Assembly: GCA_012103375.1 (NCBI GenBank) | Contig: WLWX01000001.1 | Location: forward strand, 734,501 to 798,500 | Length of the DNA stretch: 64,000 bases | Reading direction: 5' to 3' | Source of the DNA: Paracoccaceae bacterium | GTDB taxonomy: Bacteria > Pseudomonadota > Alphaproteobacteria > Rhodobacterales > Rhodobacteraceae | Part shown: positions 39,534-48,858 of the stretch, one piece after another | Layout of the letters: every line of letters starts with the position of its first letter | Position numbering within the stretch: the first letter of the stretch is position 1 | The notes under the pieces: generated by a model | What the model saw: the letters and a program-made list of their open reading frames with translations, nothing else | Database searches by the model: none | Told to the model about the DNA's origin: nothing | Translations under genes and position numbers: made by a program

Positions 39534-40622
39534 ATGAAAAAACTGCTAATTTTGTCCACGGCCCTCAGCAGTATGGCTGTTTCAGCCCATGCGGCCAGCC
39601 ACAGCAACGAGATCACCGTGATCGGTTGGGGCGGCGCATACACCAACAGCCAGGTTGAGGCTTATCACAAGCCCTTTAACGCCGCGACTGGGATCACCGT
39701 GAACTCGGCAGATGCCGACAACCCTGCAAACCCGATCAAGGCGCAGGTTGAAGCCGGTAACGTCACAATCGACGTGGCCAGCGTTGAAATCGCCGACGCC
39801 GTGCGCCTGTGCGACGAAGGACTTGTCGAAGAAATTGACGCTTCGATATTGCCCGATGGTGACGACGGCACGCCCGCCGTTGACGATTTCATTGCCGGGA
39901 CTCTGACCGACTGCATGATCCCGACCGACGTGTTCGCCACCGCCATCGCCTATGACACCACGAAGTTCCCCGATGGTGGCCCGCAATCGATTGCCGACTT
40001 CTTTGACCTGGAGAAATTTCCCGGCAAGCGCGGCCTGAAGAAGGGCGCCAAAGCCACGTTGGAAATGGCATTGATGGCCGACGGTGTCCCCGCCGGTGAT
40101 GTCTATGCGATGCTTGAAACCGACGAAGGCGTGGACCGGGCATTTGCCAAGCTGGACGCCGTCAAGGATGTCGCCGTCTGGTGGGAAGCGGGTTCGCAGC
40201 CGGGTCAGCTTCTGGCGGATGGCGAAGTCGAAATGACCATGGCCTGGAACGGTCGGATTTTCGCTGCTGCCATGGCCGAAGATCAGCCGTTCGCGATGAT
40301 GTGGGATGGTCAGGTGTTTGAGTGGGAAGGATGGGTGATCCCGAAGGGTGCGCCGAACCTTGAAGGTGCGTTGGAGTTCATCAAGTTCTCGACCAGCACC
40401 AAGCCTCTGGCGGCCGCTGCTGAATGGATCAGCTATGGCCCGCCGCGCAAATCGTCGGCACCTCTGGTTGGTATCTTCAAAGGCGACGGTGAGACCGAGA
40501 TGGCATCGCACCTGCCGACCAGCCCTGAGAACCAGCTGAACGCGCTGGCGTCCTCGCTGGAGTTCTGGGCGGATCGTGATGCCGAGCTGAACGAGCGCTT
40601 CAACTCCTGGCTTGCGCAGTAA
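39534..40622 (+). CDS. Periplasmic binding protein, PotD-like
   Basis: A 362-residue protein starting MKKLLILSTALSSMAVSAHA, a clear signal peptide cleaved after AHA. The mature part (EITVIGWGGAYTNSQVEAYH, WWEAGSQPGQLLADGEVEMTM) is the family-1 fold of polyamine/iron/opine-type binding proteins. It delivers substrate to the permeases encoded downstream. The ATG at 39534 follows GGGAGAATATGAC. An 11-bp-stem hairpin lies just after the stop, which would keep binding protein mRNA more abundant than that of the permeases. Confidence 0.9.
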   Translation: MKKLLILSTALSSMAVSAHAASHSNEITVIGWGGAYTNSQVEAYHKPFNAATGITVNSADADNPANPIKAQVEAGNVTIDVASVEIADAVRLCDEGLVEEIDASILPDGDDGTPAVDDFIAGTLTDCMIPTDVFATAIAYDTTKFPDGGPQSIADFFDLEKFPGKRGLKKGAKATLEMALMADGVPAGDVYAMLETDEGVDRAFAKLDAVKDVAVWWEAGSQPGQLLADGEVEMTMAWNGRIFAAAMAEDQPFAMMWDGQVFEWEGWVIPKGAPNLEGALEFIKFSTSTKPLAAAAEWISYGPPRKSSAPLVGIFKGDGETEMASHLPTSPENQLNALASSLEFWADRDAELNERFNSWLAQ

Positions 40623-40634
40623 GCCATTGATAAC

Positions 40635-40662
40635 GGGGCGCGCCGAAACCGGCGCGCCCCGA
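40635..40662 (+). promoter_or_regulatory. Intercistronic hairpin between binding protein and permease
   Basis: CGGGGCGCGCC (40635-40645) and GGCGCGCCCCG (40652-40662) form a perfect 11-bp stem with loop GAAACC, 13 bp after the binding-protein stop. There is no T run. Such stems commonly protect upstream mRNA from 3' exonucleases or attenuate read-through. Confidence 0.6.
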
Positions 40663-40723
40663 ACTTGCAATCGACGATTTGCAACTGACAAATTGCGACT
40701 GACACAAGAGGGCCGCGTGCCAG

Positions 40724-42019
40724 ATGAGTGACGCCACAGCCGATACATCGGGTCGCCTGACGACCGCAGACGGCAAACCGCTGAAGGCAGCGCTGGCGGC
40801 CGCCCAGGTCCGCGCCAAACGGCGGGCATTCCTGCTGGTACTGCCACTGCTGGCATTCATTCTGGTGACTTTCGCAGTGCCCATCGGACAGATGTTGCTG
40901 CGGTCCATTGATGACCCGCGCTTTTCGGTCCACGAAGACATCCAAACCGGCGAAAAAACACCGGTCATGGTCAATCTGCGCAGCTGGTTTGACGCCAATC
41001 CGCAAGGCACCGAACCTGACGAAGATGCCTATGCGGCACTGGTCAGTGATTTGCGGGTTCTTCGCGAACTCAAGGCGCAGGGCAACGTTGGTACGCGCAT
41101 CAACTATGAACTTGCGGGAACACGTTCGTTATTCACGTCAACGGCGCGCAAGGCAGGGCGGATGGAAGCCCCGTTCAAAGAGGCGGTATTGGACGCTGAC
41201 AAGGACTGGGCCGATCCTCTGCTATGGCAGGTCATGCGCGGAGCGTCTTCGGGTTATACCGCCAATTTCTATCTTGCAGCGCTGGATCGCACCCGCGATG
41301 CTGACGGGAAAATCGTACGTGTCGAGGAAAACCGACGGCTTTATGTCGGGAATTTTGTGAAAACCCTGTTGCTATCGGGGTTCATCACGCTTGCCTGTCT
41401 GGTTCTGGGCTATCCGATCGCACATCTTCTGGCAACGCTGCCACTGCGACAGTCTAACCTGCTGATGATATTCGTGTTGCTGCCGTTCTGGACGTCCCTT
41501 CTGGTGCGAACCACCAGTTGGATCGTGCTGTTGCAAAGCCAGGGTGTGGTCAATGATACCCTGGTTGCGACCGGTGTTCTGGCGGATGAGAACCGTATTC
41601 AGATGATCTATAATCAGACCGGCACCATCATTGCGATGGTGCATATTCTGCTGCCTTTTATGGTACTGCCGCTCTATTCGGTGATGCGCCCGATCAACCC
41701 CAGTTATGTGCGTGCCGCGCGTTCACTGGGGGCGACCAGCTGGACCGCGTTCCGCCGCATTTACGTGCCCCAGACCGTGCCGGGCATGGGGGCAGGGGGG
41801 TTGCTCGTGTTCATTCTGGCGGTCGGTTATTATATCACGCCGGCGCTTGTCGGCGGGGCCAGCGGTCAGATGATCACCAACTTCATCGCTTTCCACATGC
41901 TGAAGTCGCATAACTGGTCGCTTGCCGCGGCACTGGCGGCGCTGTTGTTGGCCTGCATTCTGCTGTTGTACTGGCTTTATGACCGGTTGATCGGCATAGA
42001 CAATCTGAAGTTGGGATAG
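40724..42019 (+). CDS. ABC transporter permease, PotB-like, with long periplasmic loop
   Basis: A 431-residue inner-membrane subunit, longer than the about 290 residues of PotB. After the first span (about residues 38-62) there is a soluble loop of some 140 residues before the remaining five spans. The binding-protein-dependent permease signature (EAA-like) appears as YVRAARSLGATSWTAFRRIYVP. The enlarged loop is common in Rhodobacterales members. It forms the channel with the next gene product. Confidence 0.87.
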   Translation: MSDATADTSGRLTTADGKPLKAALAAAQVRAKRRAFLLVLPLLAFILVTFAVPIGQMLLRSIDDPRFSVHEDIQTGEKTPVMVNLRSWFDANPQGTEPDEDAYAALVSDLRVLRELKAQGNVGTRINYELAGTRSLFTSTARKAGRMEAPFKEAVLDADKDWADPLLWQVMRGASSGYTANFYLAALDRTRDADGKIVRVEENRRLYVGNFVKTLLLSGFITLACLVLGYPIAHLLATLPLRQSNLLMIFVLLPFWTSLLVRTTSWIVLLQSQGVVNDTLVATGVLADENRIQMIYNQTGTIIAMVHILLPFMVLPLYSVMRPINPSYVRAARSLGATSWTAFRRIYVPQTVPGMGAGGLLVFILAVGYYITPALVGGASGQMITNFIAFHMLKSHNWSLAAALAALLLACILLLYWLYDRLIGIDNLKLG

Positions 42020-42022
42020 ACG

Positions 42023-42958
42023 ATGGCCTTGCCCAAACACGCCTCAACACTCGAACGGGTCTGGCACAAGATCTACCTGGTGATCTGCGCGCTGATATTC
42101 CTGTTCCTGATTGCGCCGATCCTGATCGTGATCCCGTTGTCGTTCAATGCCGAGCCGTTCTTCACATTCACCAAGAAGATGCTGTCGCTGGACCCGGATG
42201 GATACTCCATGCGCTGGTACGACCTGCTGCTGACCTTTGGGATGCAGGCGCCCGATGGGCCGCGTGACGGCAGCTGGTGGGCGGATGCCTGGAACAATGC
42301 AGCCTGGGTTAACGCTGCAAAGAACTCGATCGTGATCGGAATATTTTCGACCATCGTGTCGACCATCCTGGGAACCGTGGCCGCGCTGGGCCTGTCCAGA
42401 CCGGAGATGCCGTTCCGCCGCACGATAATGGCAATCATGATTTCGCCGATGATTGTTCCGATCATCATTACGGCCACCGGTCTGTTCTTCTTCTACTCGA
42501 CGATTCAAATCGCCAAGTGGGAGCTGTTTGGCTGGCAAATCCCATATCTCGGGATCATCCTGGCGCATGCCACATTGGGCATTCCGTTCGTCATCATCAC
42601 GGTCACTGCGACGCTTGTCGGGTTCGACCATTCGCTGACCCGCGCAGCGGCCAGCCTTGGGGCAAACCCCCGCACCACTTTCTTCAAGGTCACGATGCCG
42701 TTGATCCTGCCGGGCGTCATCTCGGGCGCATTGTTCGCCTTTGTAACCTCGTTTGATGAGGTTGTGGCCGTGCTGTTCATCGGAGCGATTGATGAACAGA
42801 CCATCCCACGGCAGATGTGGAACGGTATTCGCGAACAGATCAGCCCGGCGATCCTGTCGGTGGCGACGATACTTGTCGTATTCTCGATCTTCCTGCTGGC
42901 AACGATCGAGATTCTGCGGCGCCGGTCCGAGCGTCTGCGCGGGTTGTCACCGGGCTAA
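42023..42958 (+). CDS. ABC transporter permease, PotC-like
   Basis: A 311-residue permease with six predicted spans and the EAA-type loop LTRAAASLGANPRTTFFKVTMP. It starts 3 bp after the previous stop, so it belongs to the same operon and pairs with the PotB-like subunit. A short soluble loop follows the first span (DGYSMRWYDLLLTFGM). It completes the transporter. Confidence 0.9.
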   Translation: MALPKHASTLERVWHKIYLVICALIFLFLIAPILIVIPLSFNAEPFFTFTKKMLSLDPDGYSMRWYDLLLTFGMQAPDGPRDGSWWADAWNNAAWVNAAKNSIVIGIFSTIVSTILGTVAALGLSRPEMPFRRTIMAIMISPMIVPIIITATGLFFFYSTIQIAKWELFGWQIPYLGIILAHATLGIPFVIITVTATLVGFDHSLTRAAASLGANPRTTFFKVTMPLILPGVISGALFAFVTSFDEVVAVLFIGAIDEQTIPRQMWNGIREQISPAILSVATILVVFSIFLLATIEILRRRSERLRGLSPG

Positions 42959-43085
42959 ATCGGCGGCGAAGCTTGCGGCTTCATTCCTGTTATTGGCGCT
43001 TGCGTCACGCTGAGCCTGCTGCGGTAACGTGGCCGCCGTTGCAGCATAGCCTTCGGCGCAGAGATGAGGGATTGCGCGGTAGCCC

Positions 43086-43847
43086 CTAGGGCAGCAACGC
43101 CAGCCAAACCCAGGCGGTTAACACGGTCAGCGCCGTGGCGATCAGCACGGATGAGGCGACGACGCGCCGCGCCGCGCCGTAGAGGTCCGAGAAAACATAG
43201 GCGTTGACGCCGGGCGCCATTGCCGCAGTCAGAACGGCAGAGCGGAAGGCATCGCGGTCAAGCCCGGCCGTAACGCCCAAGCCGAAGACGATGGCCGGGT
43301 GCAGGATCAGCGACACGGCGCAGATGAACAGGATTGTGCGCATGTCGCCTTCGGGGCGGTAACGGACAAGCATCCCTCCCAATCCGAACAATGCGGCGGG
43401 CAGGGCGGCGCGTGCGATCAGATCGACGGCATAGCAGAACGGCGCATGCAGTGCGACGATCGCAAAATTGCCAACCAGCGCGTCGGGGCCGAAGGCCTGT
43501 TCGGTGATCGGCAGCCCCAACAGGACCGAGTTCGAGAACAGGCACGCAAAACCGATGGCGACCGCGGCCTCCCAATCACGTTTGAAGATCAGCCGCGCGC
43601 CAAGGATCCCGGCGATGAAACCGCAGAGTGCGCCTGCATAAAAAGTGCCCAGAAGGGCCGGGTCGAATCCGCTGGACAGGTCAATCCGGGCAATGGCACG
43701 AAATAACAGACAGGGGATCGCGAAGCCTTGGGTGAACTTCATCAGCCCGTCGACCACCGCGGGGGCAAAATACTGGCGCCAGACACAAAGATACCCGGCC
43801 CCGACCACCAGAAATACCGGCAGGATCACGGTCAGCAGCGCGCTCAC
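43086..43847 (-). CDS. AEC (auxin efflux carrier) family transporter, apparently internally deleted
   Basis: A 253-residue hydrophobic protein; family members are normally about 300-320 residues. The N-terminal half (LPVFLVVGAGYLCVWRQYFA, FSNSVLLGLPITEQAFG, ALHAPFCYA) and the C-terminal half (LIARAALPAALFGLGGMLVRYRPEGD, AAMAPGVNAYVF) are well conserved. Between CYA and the LIARAALPA segment the usual about 55-60 residues, with one or two spans, are missing in frame. It exports organic anions or similar in related cases. Activity after such a deletion is doubtful. It lies convergent to the PotC-like gene. Confidence 0.8.
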   Translation of the reverse strand: MSALLTVILPVFLVVGAGYLCVWRQYFAPAVVDGLMKFTQGFAIPCLLFRAIARIDLSSGFDPALLGTFYAGALCGFIAGILGARLIFKRDWEAAVAIGFACLFSNSVLLGLPITEQAFGPDALVGNFAIVALHAPFCYAVDLIARAALPAALFGLGGMLVRYRPEGDMRTILFICAVSLILHPAIVFGLGVTAGLDRDAFRSAVLTAAMAPGVNAYVFSDLYGAARRVVASSVLIATALTVLTAWVWLALLP

Positions 43848-43850
43848 CCG

Positions 43851-44648
43851 TCAGACTTCATAGCTGACCTGCATCCCGTCAAAACCCGGGGTGACGTTGT
43901 CGGGGGTTTCGGCGCGCACTGTTTCATAGTCGAGGTCGATGTGCATGTTGGTCAGCACTGCGCGCCTTGGCGCTGCGTGGTCGATCCATTCCAACGTTCG
44001 GGCAAGATGCGTGTGGCTGGGGTGTGGGGTGCGGCGCAGGGCGTCGATGATCCAGCAATCGAGATCGCGACACGCCTGCCAGGCTGCATCGGTCATCTCG
44101 GACACATCCGGCAGGTAGGCCAGATCGTTTATGCGAAACCCCAGCGCCTCGATCCGGCCGTGGATGGCCGCGAATGGCGTCAGCGTTACTGCGCCGCCCG
44201 CTCCGCTGATCGTCACCGGGCCGTCCAGCAGGTTCATTTCAAGGATCGGCGGATAGGCCGACCCTTTGGGTTGCGCAAAGCAATAGGCGAACCGGGCCAG
44301 CAATTCGGCCCGGGTATTGGCGTCGGCCCAGACCGGCAGGCGTTGCTGCATGTTCAGAACGACAACCCGCAGATCGTCGATACCATGGATATGATCGGCA
44401 TGGGGGTGGGTATAGACGACGCCATCCAGCGCGCCGACGCCTGCGTCAATCAGTTGTTGACGCACATCCGGGGTACTGTCGATCAGGATGCGCGTGGTTC
44501 CGTCGCCGTCGATCCGCTCGATCAGCAAGGAACAGCGGCGGCGGGCGTTCTTCGGATTTGCCGGATCGCAATCGCCCCAGTTGTTGCCAATGCGCGGCAC
44601 CCCGGCGCTGGACCCGCAGCCCAGGATGGTAAAGCGCAATTGGGCCAT
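43851..44648 (-). CDS. MBL-fold metallo-hydrolase, PhnP-like
   Basis: A 265-residue protein of the metallo-beta-lactamase superfamily. The metal-binding motif is THPHADHIHGIDDLR (HxHxDH), with further ligands around NMHIDLDYE at the C-terminus. The N-terminus, FTILGCGSSAGVPRIGNNWG, resembles PhnP/tRNase-Z-type phosphodiesterases. The Roseobacter tatD-linked form has no assigned substrate. The start overlaps the tatD stop (TGATG), giving translational coupling. Confidence 0.88.
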   Translation of the reverse strand: MAQLRFTILGCGSSAGVPRIGNNWGDCDPANPKNARRRCSLLIERIDGDGTTRILIDSTPDVRQQLIDAGVGALDGVVYTHPHADHIHGIDDLRVVVLNMQQRLPVWADANTRAELLARFAYCFAQPKGSAYPPILEMNLLDGPVTISGAGGAVTLTPFAAIHGRIEALGFRINDLAYLPDVSEMTDAAWQACRDLDCWIIDALRRTPHPSHTHLARTLEWIDHAAPRRAVLTNMHIDLDYETVRAETPDNVTPGFDGMQVSYEV

Positions 44649-45445
44649 CAGGCGGCGCTCCAATCGGCGGCTTTGGAAAACAGGCGGTCGAAATTGGCTT
44701 CGGTCGCCGCGGCAAGGTCGGGCAGAGGCAGCCCAAAGACCTCGGCCGCGACGGCGGCGGTGTGAGCGGTATAGGCTGGTTCATTGCGCCGGCCCCGATG
44801 CGGTGGCGGGGCGAGGTAGGGGCTGTCGGTTTCCAGCAGGATGCGGTCCAGCGGGGCGGCGGCGAAGATGTCGCGCAAATCCTGCGATTTCGGGAATGCG
44901 GCGATACCGGACATCGAAAGATAGAACCCGAGGTCGAGCGCCGCCTTCGCCAATTCCGCGCCCGAAGAAAAGCAGTGCATGACGCAGGAATAGGGGCCTG
45001 CGCGGTATTCTTCAGTCAGGATACGCGCCATGTCGTCGTCGGCGTCCCGTGCGTGGATAATCAGCGGCAGGCCGGTGTGGCGCGCGGCGGCAATGTGGAT
45101 GCGCAGCGAAGTTTGCTGCGCCGCGGCACTTTCGCGGGTGTAGTGGTAATCCAGGCCGGTTTCGCCGATCCCGACAAACTTCGGGTGGTCAGACAGCGCG
45201 ATCAGCCCCTCCAATTCGGCCATCGGTTCATCGGCGACCGACATCGGGTGCGTGCCTGCGGCATAGAAGACCGGGGCGTGTGCCTCGGCTATGGCGCGCA
45301 CGGCGGGTTCGTTTTTCAGGCGGGTGCAGATTGTGACCATGCGGTGCACGCCAGCCTCGACCGCGCGGGCGACCACGGCGGCGCGTTCGTCGTCGAAATC
45401 CGGAAAATCGAGGTGGCAATGGCTGTCGGTGATGAGTGGTGGCAC
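44648..45445 (-). CDS. TatD family metal-dependent hydrolase
   Basis: A 265-residue TIM-barrel DNase-type hydrolase. I chose the GTG at 45445 (VPPLITDSHCHLDF) with AGGA ten bases upstream; a longer frame adds 35 proline-rich residues. Metal ligands are in DSHCHLDF (HxH), GIGETGLDYHY, IHARDADDD and LETDSPYLAPPPHRG. It is part of the holB-tatD-PhnP-like gene group seen in many alphaproteobacteria and may act in DNA repair or RNA quality control. Confidence 0.9.
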   Translation of the reverse strand: MPPLITDSHCHLDFPDFDDERAAVVARAVEAGVHRMVTICTRLKNEPAVRAIAEAHAPVFYAAGTHPMSVADEPMAELEGLIALSDHPKFVGIGETGLDYHYTRESAAAQQTSLRIHIAAARHTGLPLIIHARDADDDMARILTEEYRAGPYSCVMHCFSSGAELAKAALDLGFYLSMSGIAAFPKSQDLRDIFAAAPLDRILLETDSPYLAPPPHRGRRNEPAYTAHTAAVAAEVFGLPLPDLAAATEANFDRLFSKAADWSAA

Positions 45446-45700
45446 GGGAAATATCGTCCTGACTGGGTGAACATCCGTATCCGGGAAGGGGGCGGGGGCG
45501 TCAAGGTTGGGATGGCTGGGCGGTGTAGTGAGGGGCACAGAGCGACGCAAAAGCCGGGCAAGCCCTTCATGCGTGATGCCGGGCCAAGGTTAGAAAAAAA
45601 AACTACGTCATCGCGACCGGTGCTTTGATCCAAACACGAGATTTCCCCCAAAGTATCGTCCACTCAATCTACGACAATGCGCGAAACCGAAATCCCGTCC

Positions 45701-45873
45701 TAAGCAGGGCGCGCGGCGGACCGGCGGGTTGGCGTAGCAACGGTGCGTGGGCATGATTTATGGCGCCGGGTTAGCCGTCAAATCTGACGGAAACGCCCAC
45801 CTCGAACCGACGCCAGACCGGTGGGGCCGGTCCGGCGTGCGCCCTGCGCCTTTGGCGCGCACCGGGCGCGCGC
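45701..45873 (-). repeat. Dispersed hairpin repeat, copy II
   Basis: Reverse-complement match to the block at 6440-6611. In copy II the AT-rich motif reads CATGATTTATGGC. The inverted arms are GCAGGGCGCGCGGCGGACCGG near 45704 and CCGGTCCGGCGTGCGCCCTGC near 45832. It fills much of the 465-bp gap between tatD and holB; the rest (45446-45700) shows no gene. Confidence 0.7.
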
Positions 45874-45910
45874 AATTCTGGTAGCAATTCAGATAACCAG
45901 GGTGAAACAT

Positions 45911-47044
45911 CTATCGCAACACATCCCCCGCAACGCCGTTGATCGCCAACAACAAATCCAGCACCAGAACTGCGGGATCAAGGTTCACGGCGCGTCCGTG
46001 ACGGGCGCGTTCAGCCAGTGTTTCGGCCAGCTCGGCCCATCGCCGCGCCGCCGCTGGCGATTGCGACAGGCGCGCCAGAACGCTCGGTTCCCCCGGCGCG
46101 GCTTCGGGCAGCGCCATGCCGACACCAGCGCGGGCCAATCGTGCCAGCAACAGGTCGATCAATCGCAGGATCAGATCATATCGCGCTTCGGACCCGCGCC
46201 CTGCACAGGCGTCGGCCAGCGCACGCGCGCGCGTGCGGTCCATGTTAGGTGCGGTGTCGAGCAACCCGATCAAACCGGCATAGAGCGCCGTACCGTCATT
46301 TTGCGCCTGGCGGATCGCCTCTCCGACCGAGCCTGCGGACAGTTCCGCCAGGGCGTCGTCCGCCTGGTGGCCGGTTGCGGCCAAAGCGGCGATCAGGTTC
46401 TCGGGCGACAGCGGATCGAACCGCAGGGTGCGACAGCGTGACCGGATCGTTGGCAACAGGCGCGCGGGGCGGTGGCTGATCAGGAACAGCACGCAGCGTT
46501 CGGGCGGTTCTTCCAGCAGTTTTAGCAATGCGTTGGCGGCGTTGGGGTTCATCTCATCCGCGCTGTCGACGATCACGGCGCGGTACCCGCCGTCGGCCAG
46601 CGCCATGCCGAAAAAGGGCGTCAGGCGGCGGGCTTCGTCGACGGTGATAACCGTCTTCAGCCGCTTGAGTTTTTGATCCCAGGCGCGGCGAAGCAGGAAG
46701 ACGCCCGGGTCGGACAGGGCCGAAATGCGCCGCGCGACGGGGTGATCGTCGGCCATGGCCATATCCGCAGGGGCTGGTTCGGCCAGCATGTCACCGGGGG
46801 CGGGCAGGGCGCGCAGATAGCGGGCGGCGCGCCAGGCGAAGGTCGCCTTGCCCACACCGCGCGGCCCGGTCAGCAACCAGGCGTGGTGGAGCCTTCCGTC
46901 TTTGGCAGCCTCAAGAAATGCAGCCTGTTGCGCGCCGTGACCCAGCAGGTCCATCGTGTCACGCGGATGCGGTGCACCGTCCAGCTTGTCAGCCTCGGGC
47001 ACCTCTTCGGCTTCGGCCACCTGGGTTGCGCGTGCGGCGCACAT
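45911..47044 (-). CDS. holB: DNA polymerase III subunit delta'
   Basis: A 377-residue clamp-loader subunit. An altered Walker A loop (GPRGVGKATFAWRAARYL) and the ATPase-like segment VDSADEMNPNAANALLKLLEEPPE are the family marks, with FLISHRPARLLPTIRSRCRTLRF after it. It helps load the beta clamp on primed DNA. The start codon overlaps the tmk stop, the common arrangement tmk-holB. Confidence 0.92.
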   Translation of the reverse strand: MCAARATQVAEAEEVPEADKLDGAPHPRDTMDLLGHGAQQAAFLEAAKDGRLHHAWLLTGPRGVGKATFAWRAARYLRALPAPGDMLAEPAPADMAMADDHPVARRISALSDPGVFLLRRAWDQKLKRLKTVITVDEARRLTPFFGMALADGGYRAVIVDSADEMNPNAANALLKLLEEPPERCVLFLISHRPARLLPTIRSRCRTLRFDPLSPENLIAALAATGHQADDALAELSAGSVGEAIRQAQNDGTALYAGLIGLLDTAPNMDRTRARALADACAGRGSEARYDLILRLIDLLLARLARAGVGMALPEAAPGEPSVLARLSQSPAAARRWAELAETLAERARHGRAVNLDPAVLVLDLLLAINGVAGDVLR

Positions 47045-47670
47045 CAGGTTCGCGTCTTCACAATTGCCAGTATATCAGCAGCAACCAGGGCCGTATCACG
47101 CCCGCCGTCGACAGTCTGGCAGCGATCTGGATTCTGCGTCACCAATGCGCGAAACCCATCGCGCAAGGCGATCTGGAAGTCCGCGCCGAAATCCTCAAAC
47201 CGGTCGTCGCCGCTTTTGCGGGCCAGCCCGCGCGACAAGGCAAGTTGCGGGTCCATGTCGATGACGAGGGTCAGGTCCGGTTCGACGCCGATCATAAGGG
47301 CGTGCAATGCGTCGACAGTGGCGCGCAAATCGCCGCGCGTGGCCCCCTGATAGACCCGCGTGCTGTCGGCGAAACGGTCACAGACCACGATCTTCCCGGC
47401 CATCAGCGCGGGTTGAATGGTCTTTTCCCAGTGATCGCGACGCGCCGCAGTGAACAGCAGCATCTCGGTTTTCGGCGACCAGCGGTCGGGCGCGCCTTCG
47501 ACCAGCAGTCGGCGAATTTCCTCTGCGCCCGGCGCGCCACCCGGTTCACGGGTCTGGACCACGTCATGCCCTGCCGTGTCCAGCGCGTCGGCCAGCAGGC
47601 GGCTTTGAGTGGATTTCCCGGACCCGTCGATACCTTCGAGGGTGATAAACAGACCGGGCCAGTTGCCCAT
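47044..47670 (-). CDS. tmk: Thymidylate kinase
   Basis: A 208-residue kinase that converts dTMP to dTDP. The P-loop is GIDGSGKSTQSRLLAD, the DRX motif CDRFADSTRVYQG, and the dTMP-binding segment REPGGAPGAEEIRRLLVEG. The ATG at 47670 overlaps the dacC stop (TGATG). It sits in the order dacC-tmk-holB, one probable transcript. Confidence 0.95.
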   Translation of the reverse strand: MGNWPGLFITLEGIDGSGKSTQSRLLADALDTAGHDVVQTREPGGAPGAEEIRRLLVEGAPDRWSPKTEMLLFTAARRDHWEKTIQPALMAGKIVVCDRFADSTRVYQGATRGDLRATVDALHALMIGVEPDLTLVIDMDPQLALSRGLARKSGDDRFEDFGADFQIALRDGFRALVTQNPDRCQTVDGGRDTALVAADILAIVKTRT

Positions 47671-48830
47671 CACAACCGGTCCGCAACCGCATCCCCAAGA
47701 TAGTTGCGCAACAGCACCTCGGCAGCGGTGCGCAGGCGCGGTGCAAACCCGCCGCGCGCCACGGCGCGATGCGCCACCAACGGCACCTGCCGGTCAGGCA
47801 AACCGGGAAGTTTGATCAGCATCTCGCCCAGCTTCTGGCCCTTGGACACCGGCGCCTCGACCGGGCTGTCATAGGTCACACTTGCCTCGATCCCGTCCTG
47901 TGCCAAGGCAGGCAGCAGAAGCGTCAGCGCCTCGCCCGAGATCAGCCCGACGCTTTTGTGTTCCCCCATCCAGACCGGGACATTGGCGAAGCGATTGCCT
48001 TCGTTCACGATGGTCTTTTCGACAAATTGCCGGAACGCCCAGTTGACCAGCCGCTGACTTTCGTCGGCGCGCGCAGCCTCGCTGGTCAAACCGCTGAGGA
48101 CGAAGATCACGCGCCGCTCGCCCTGTCGGGCAGAACCGACCAGACCATAGCCCGCTTCGGAGGTGTGACCGGTTTTCAATCCGTCAGCCCCGATGCCAAG
48201 TTTCAGCAATGGGTTGCGATTAAACCGGTTCTTGGGTGCCCGTCCGTCATATGGAAACTCGGTCTGGGCGAAATAGCCATAGTATTCCGGGAATTCAGTG
48301 ATCAGCCGCTTGGCCAGTATCCCAAGGTCACGCACCGACATCCGGTGGTTCGGATGCGGCCAGCCTGATGCATTGGCAAAGTTCGAATTCGCCATCCCCA
48401 GCGCCTTGGCGCGTTGTGTCATCTGTTGCGCGAACCCATCTTCGGACCCGGCCAGCCCCTCGACCACCACTACGGTGGCATCGTTGCCTGATTGCACGAC
48501 AATGCCTTGAATCAGCTCCTCGACCGTGGGGCGATCCCGCTCGTTCAGGAACATGGTCGAGCCGCCCATCGCCTTGGCGCGCGCCGATACCCCGAACCGG
48601 GTGGTCAGTTCGACACGGCCATCGCGCAACGCCTCAAACAGCATGTTGAGCGTCATCAGTTTGGACATCGAGGCAGGCGGCAAGGCCGTGTCTGCATTCT
48701 TGACCAACAGCTCTGTGTCCGTTGTCACGTCATAGACATAGGCCGCCTTGGCCGCCGTTTCGAAAGTCTGTGCCGCGACGGGAAGCGCGCCGATGGCAAC
48801 GATCAGAAAGGCAAGGGGGCGCAGGAACAT
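47670..48830 (-). CDS. dacC: D-alanyl-D-alanine carboxypeptidase (PBP5/6 type)
   Basis: A 386-residue penicillin-binding protein. A signal peptide (MFLRPLAFLIVAIGALPVAAQ) leads into the S11 peptidase domain with SxxK (PPASMSKLM), SxN (QSGNDA) and KTG (LKTGHTSEAGYGL). A C-terminal PBP5 domain and amphipathic tail (TAAEVLLRNYLGDAV) anchor it to the membrane. It trims terminal D-Ala from peptidoglycan stem peptides in the periplasm. The start at 48830 is chosen because it begins the signal peptide; the much longer frame is unconserved. Confidence 0.94.
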   Translation of the reverse strand: MFLRPLAFLIVAIGALPVAAQTFETAAKAAYVYDVTTDTELLVKNADTALPPASMSKLMTLNMLFEALRDGRVELTTRFGVSARAKAMGGSTMFLNERDRPTVEELIQGIVVQSGNDATVVVVEGLAGSEDGFAQQMTQRAKALGMANSNFANASGWPHPNHRMSVRDLGILAKRLITEFPEYYGYFAQTEFPYDGRAPKNRFNRNPLLKLGIGADGLKTGHTSEAGYGLVGSARQGERRVIFVLSGLTSEAARADESQRLVNWAFRQFVEKTIVNEGNRFANVPVWMGEHKSVGLISGEALTLLLPALAQDGIEASVTYDSPVEAPVSKGQKLGEMLIKLPGLPDRQVPLVAHRAVARGGFAPRLRTAAEVLLRNYLGDAVADRL

Positions 48831-48858
48831 GGGCAGCAAGCTCCGATAGTTTTGGGGA

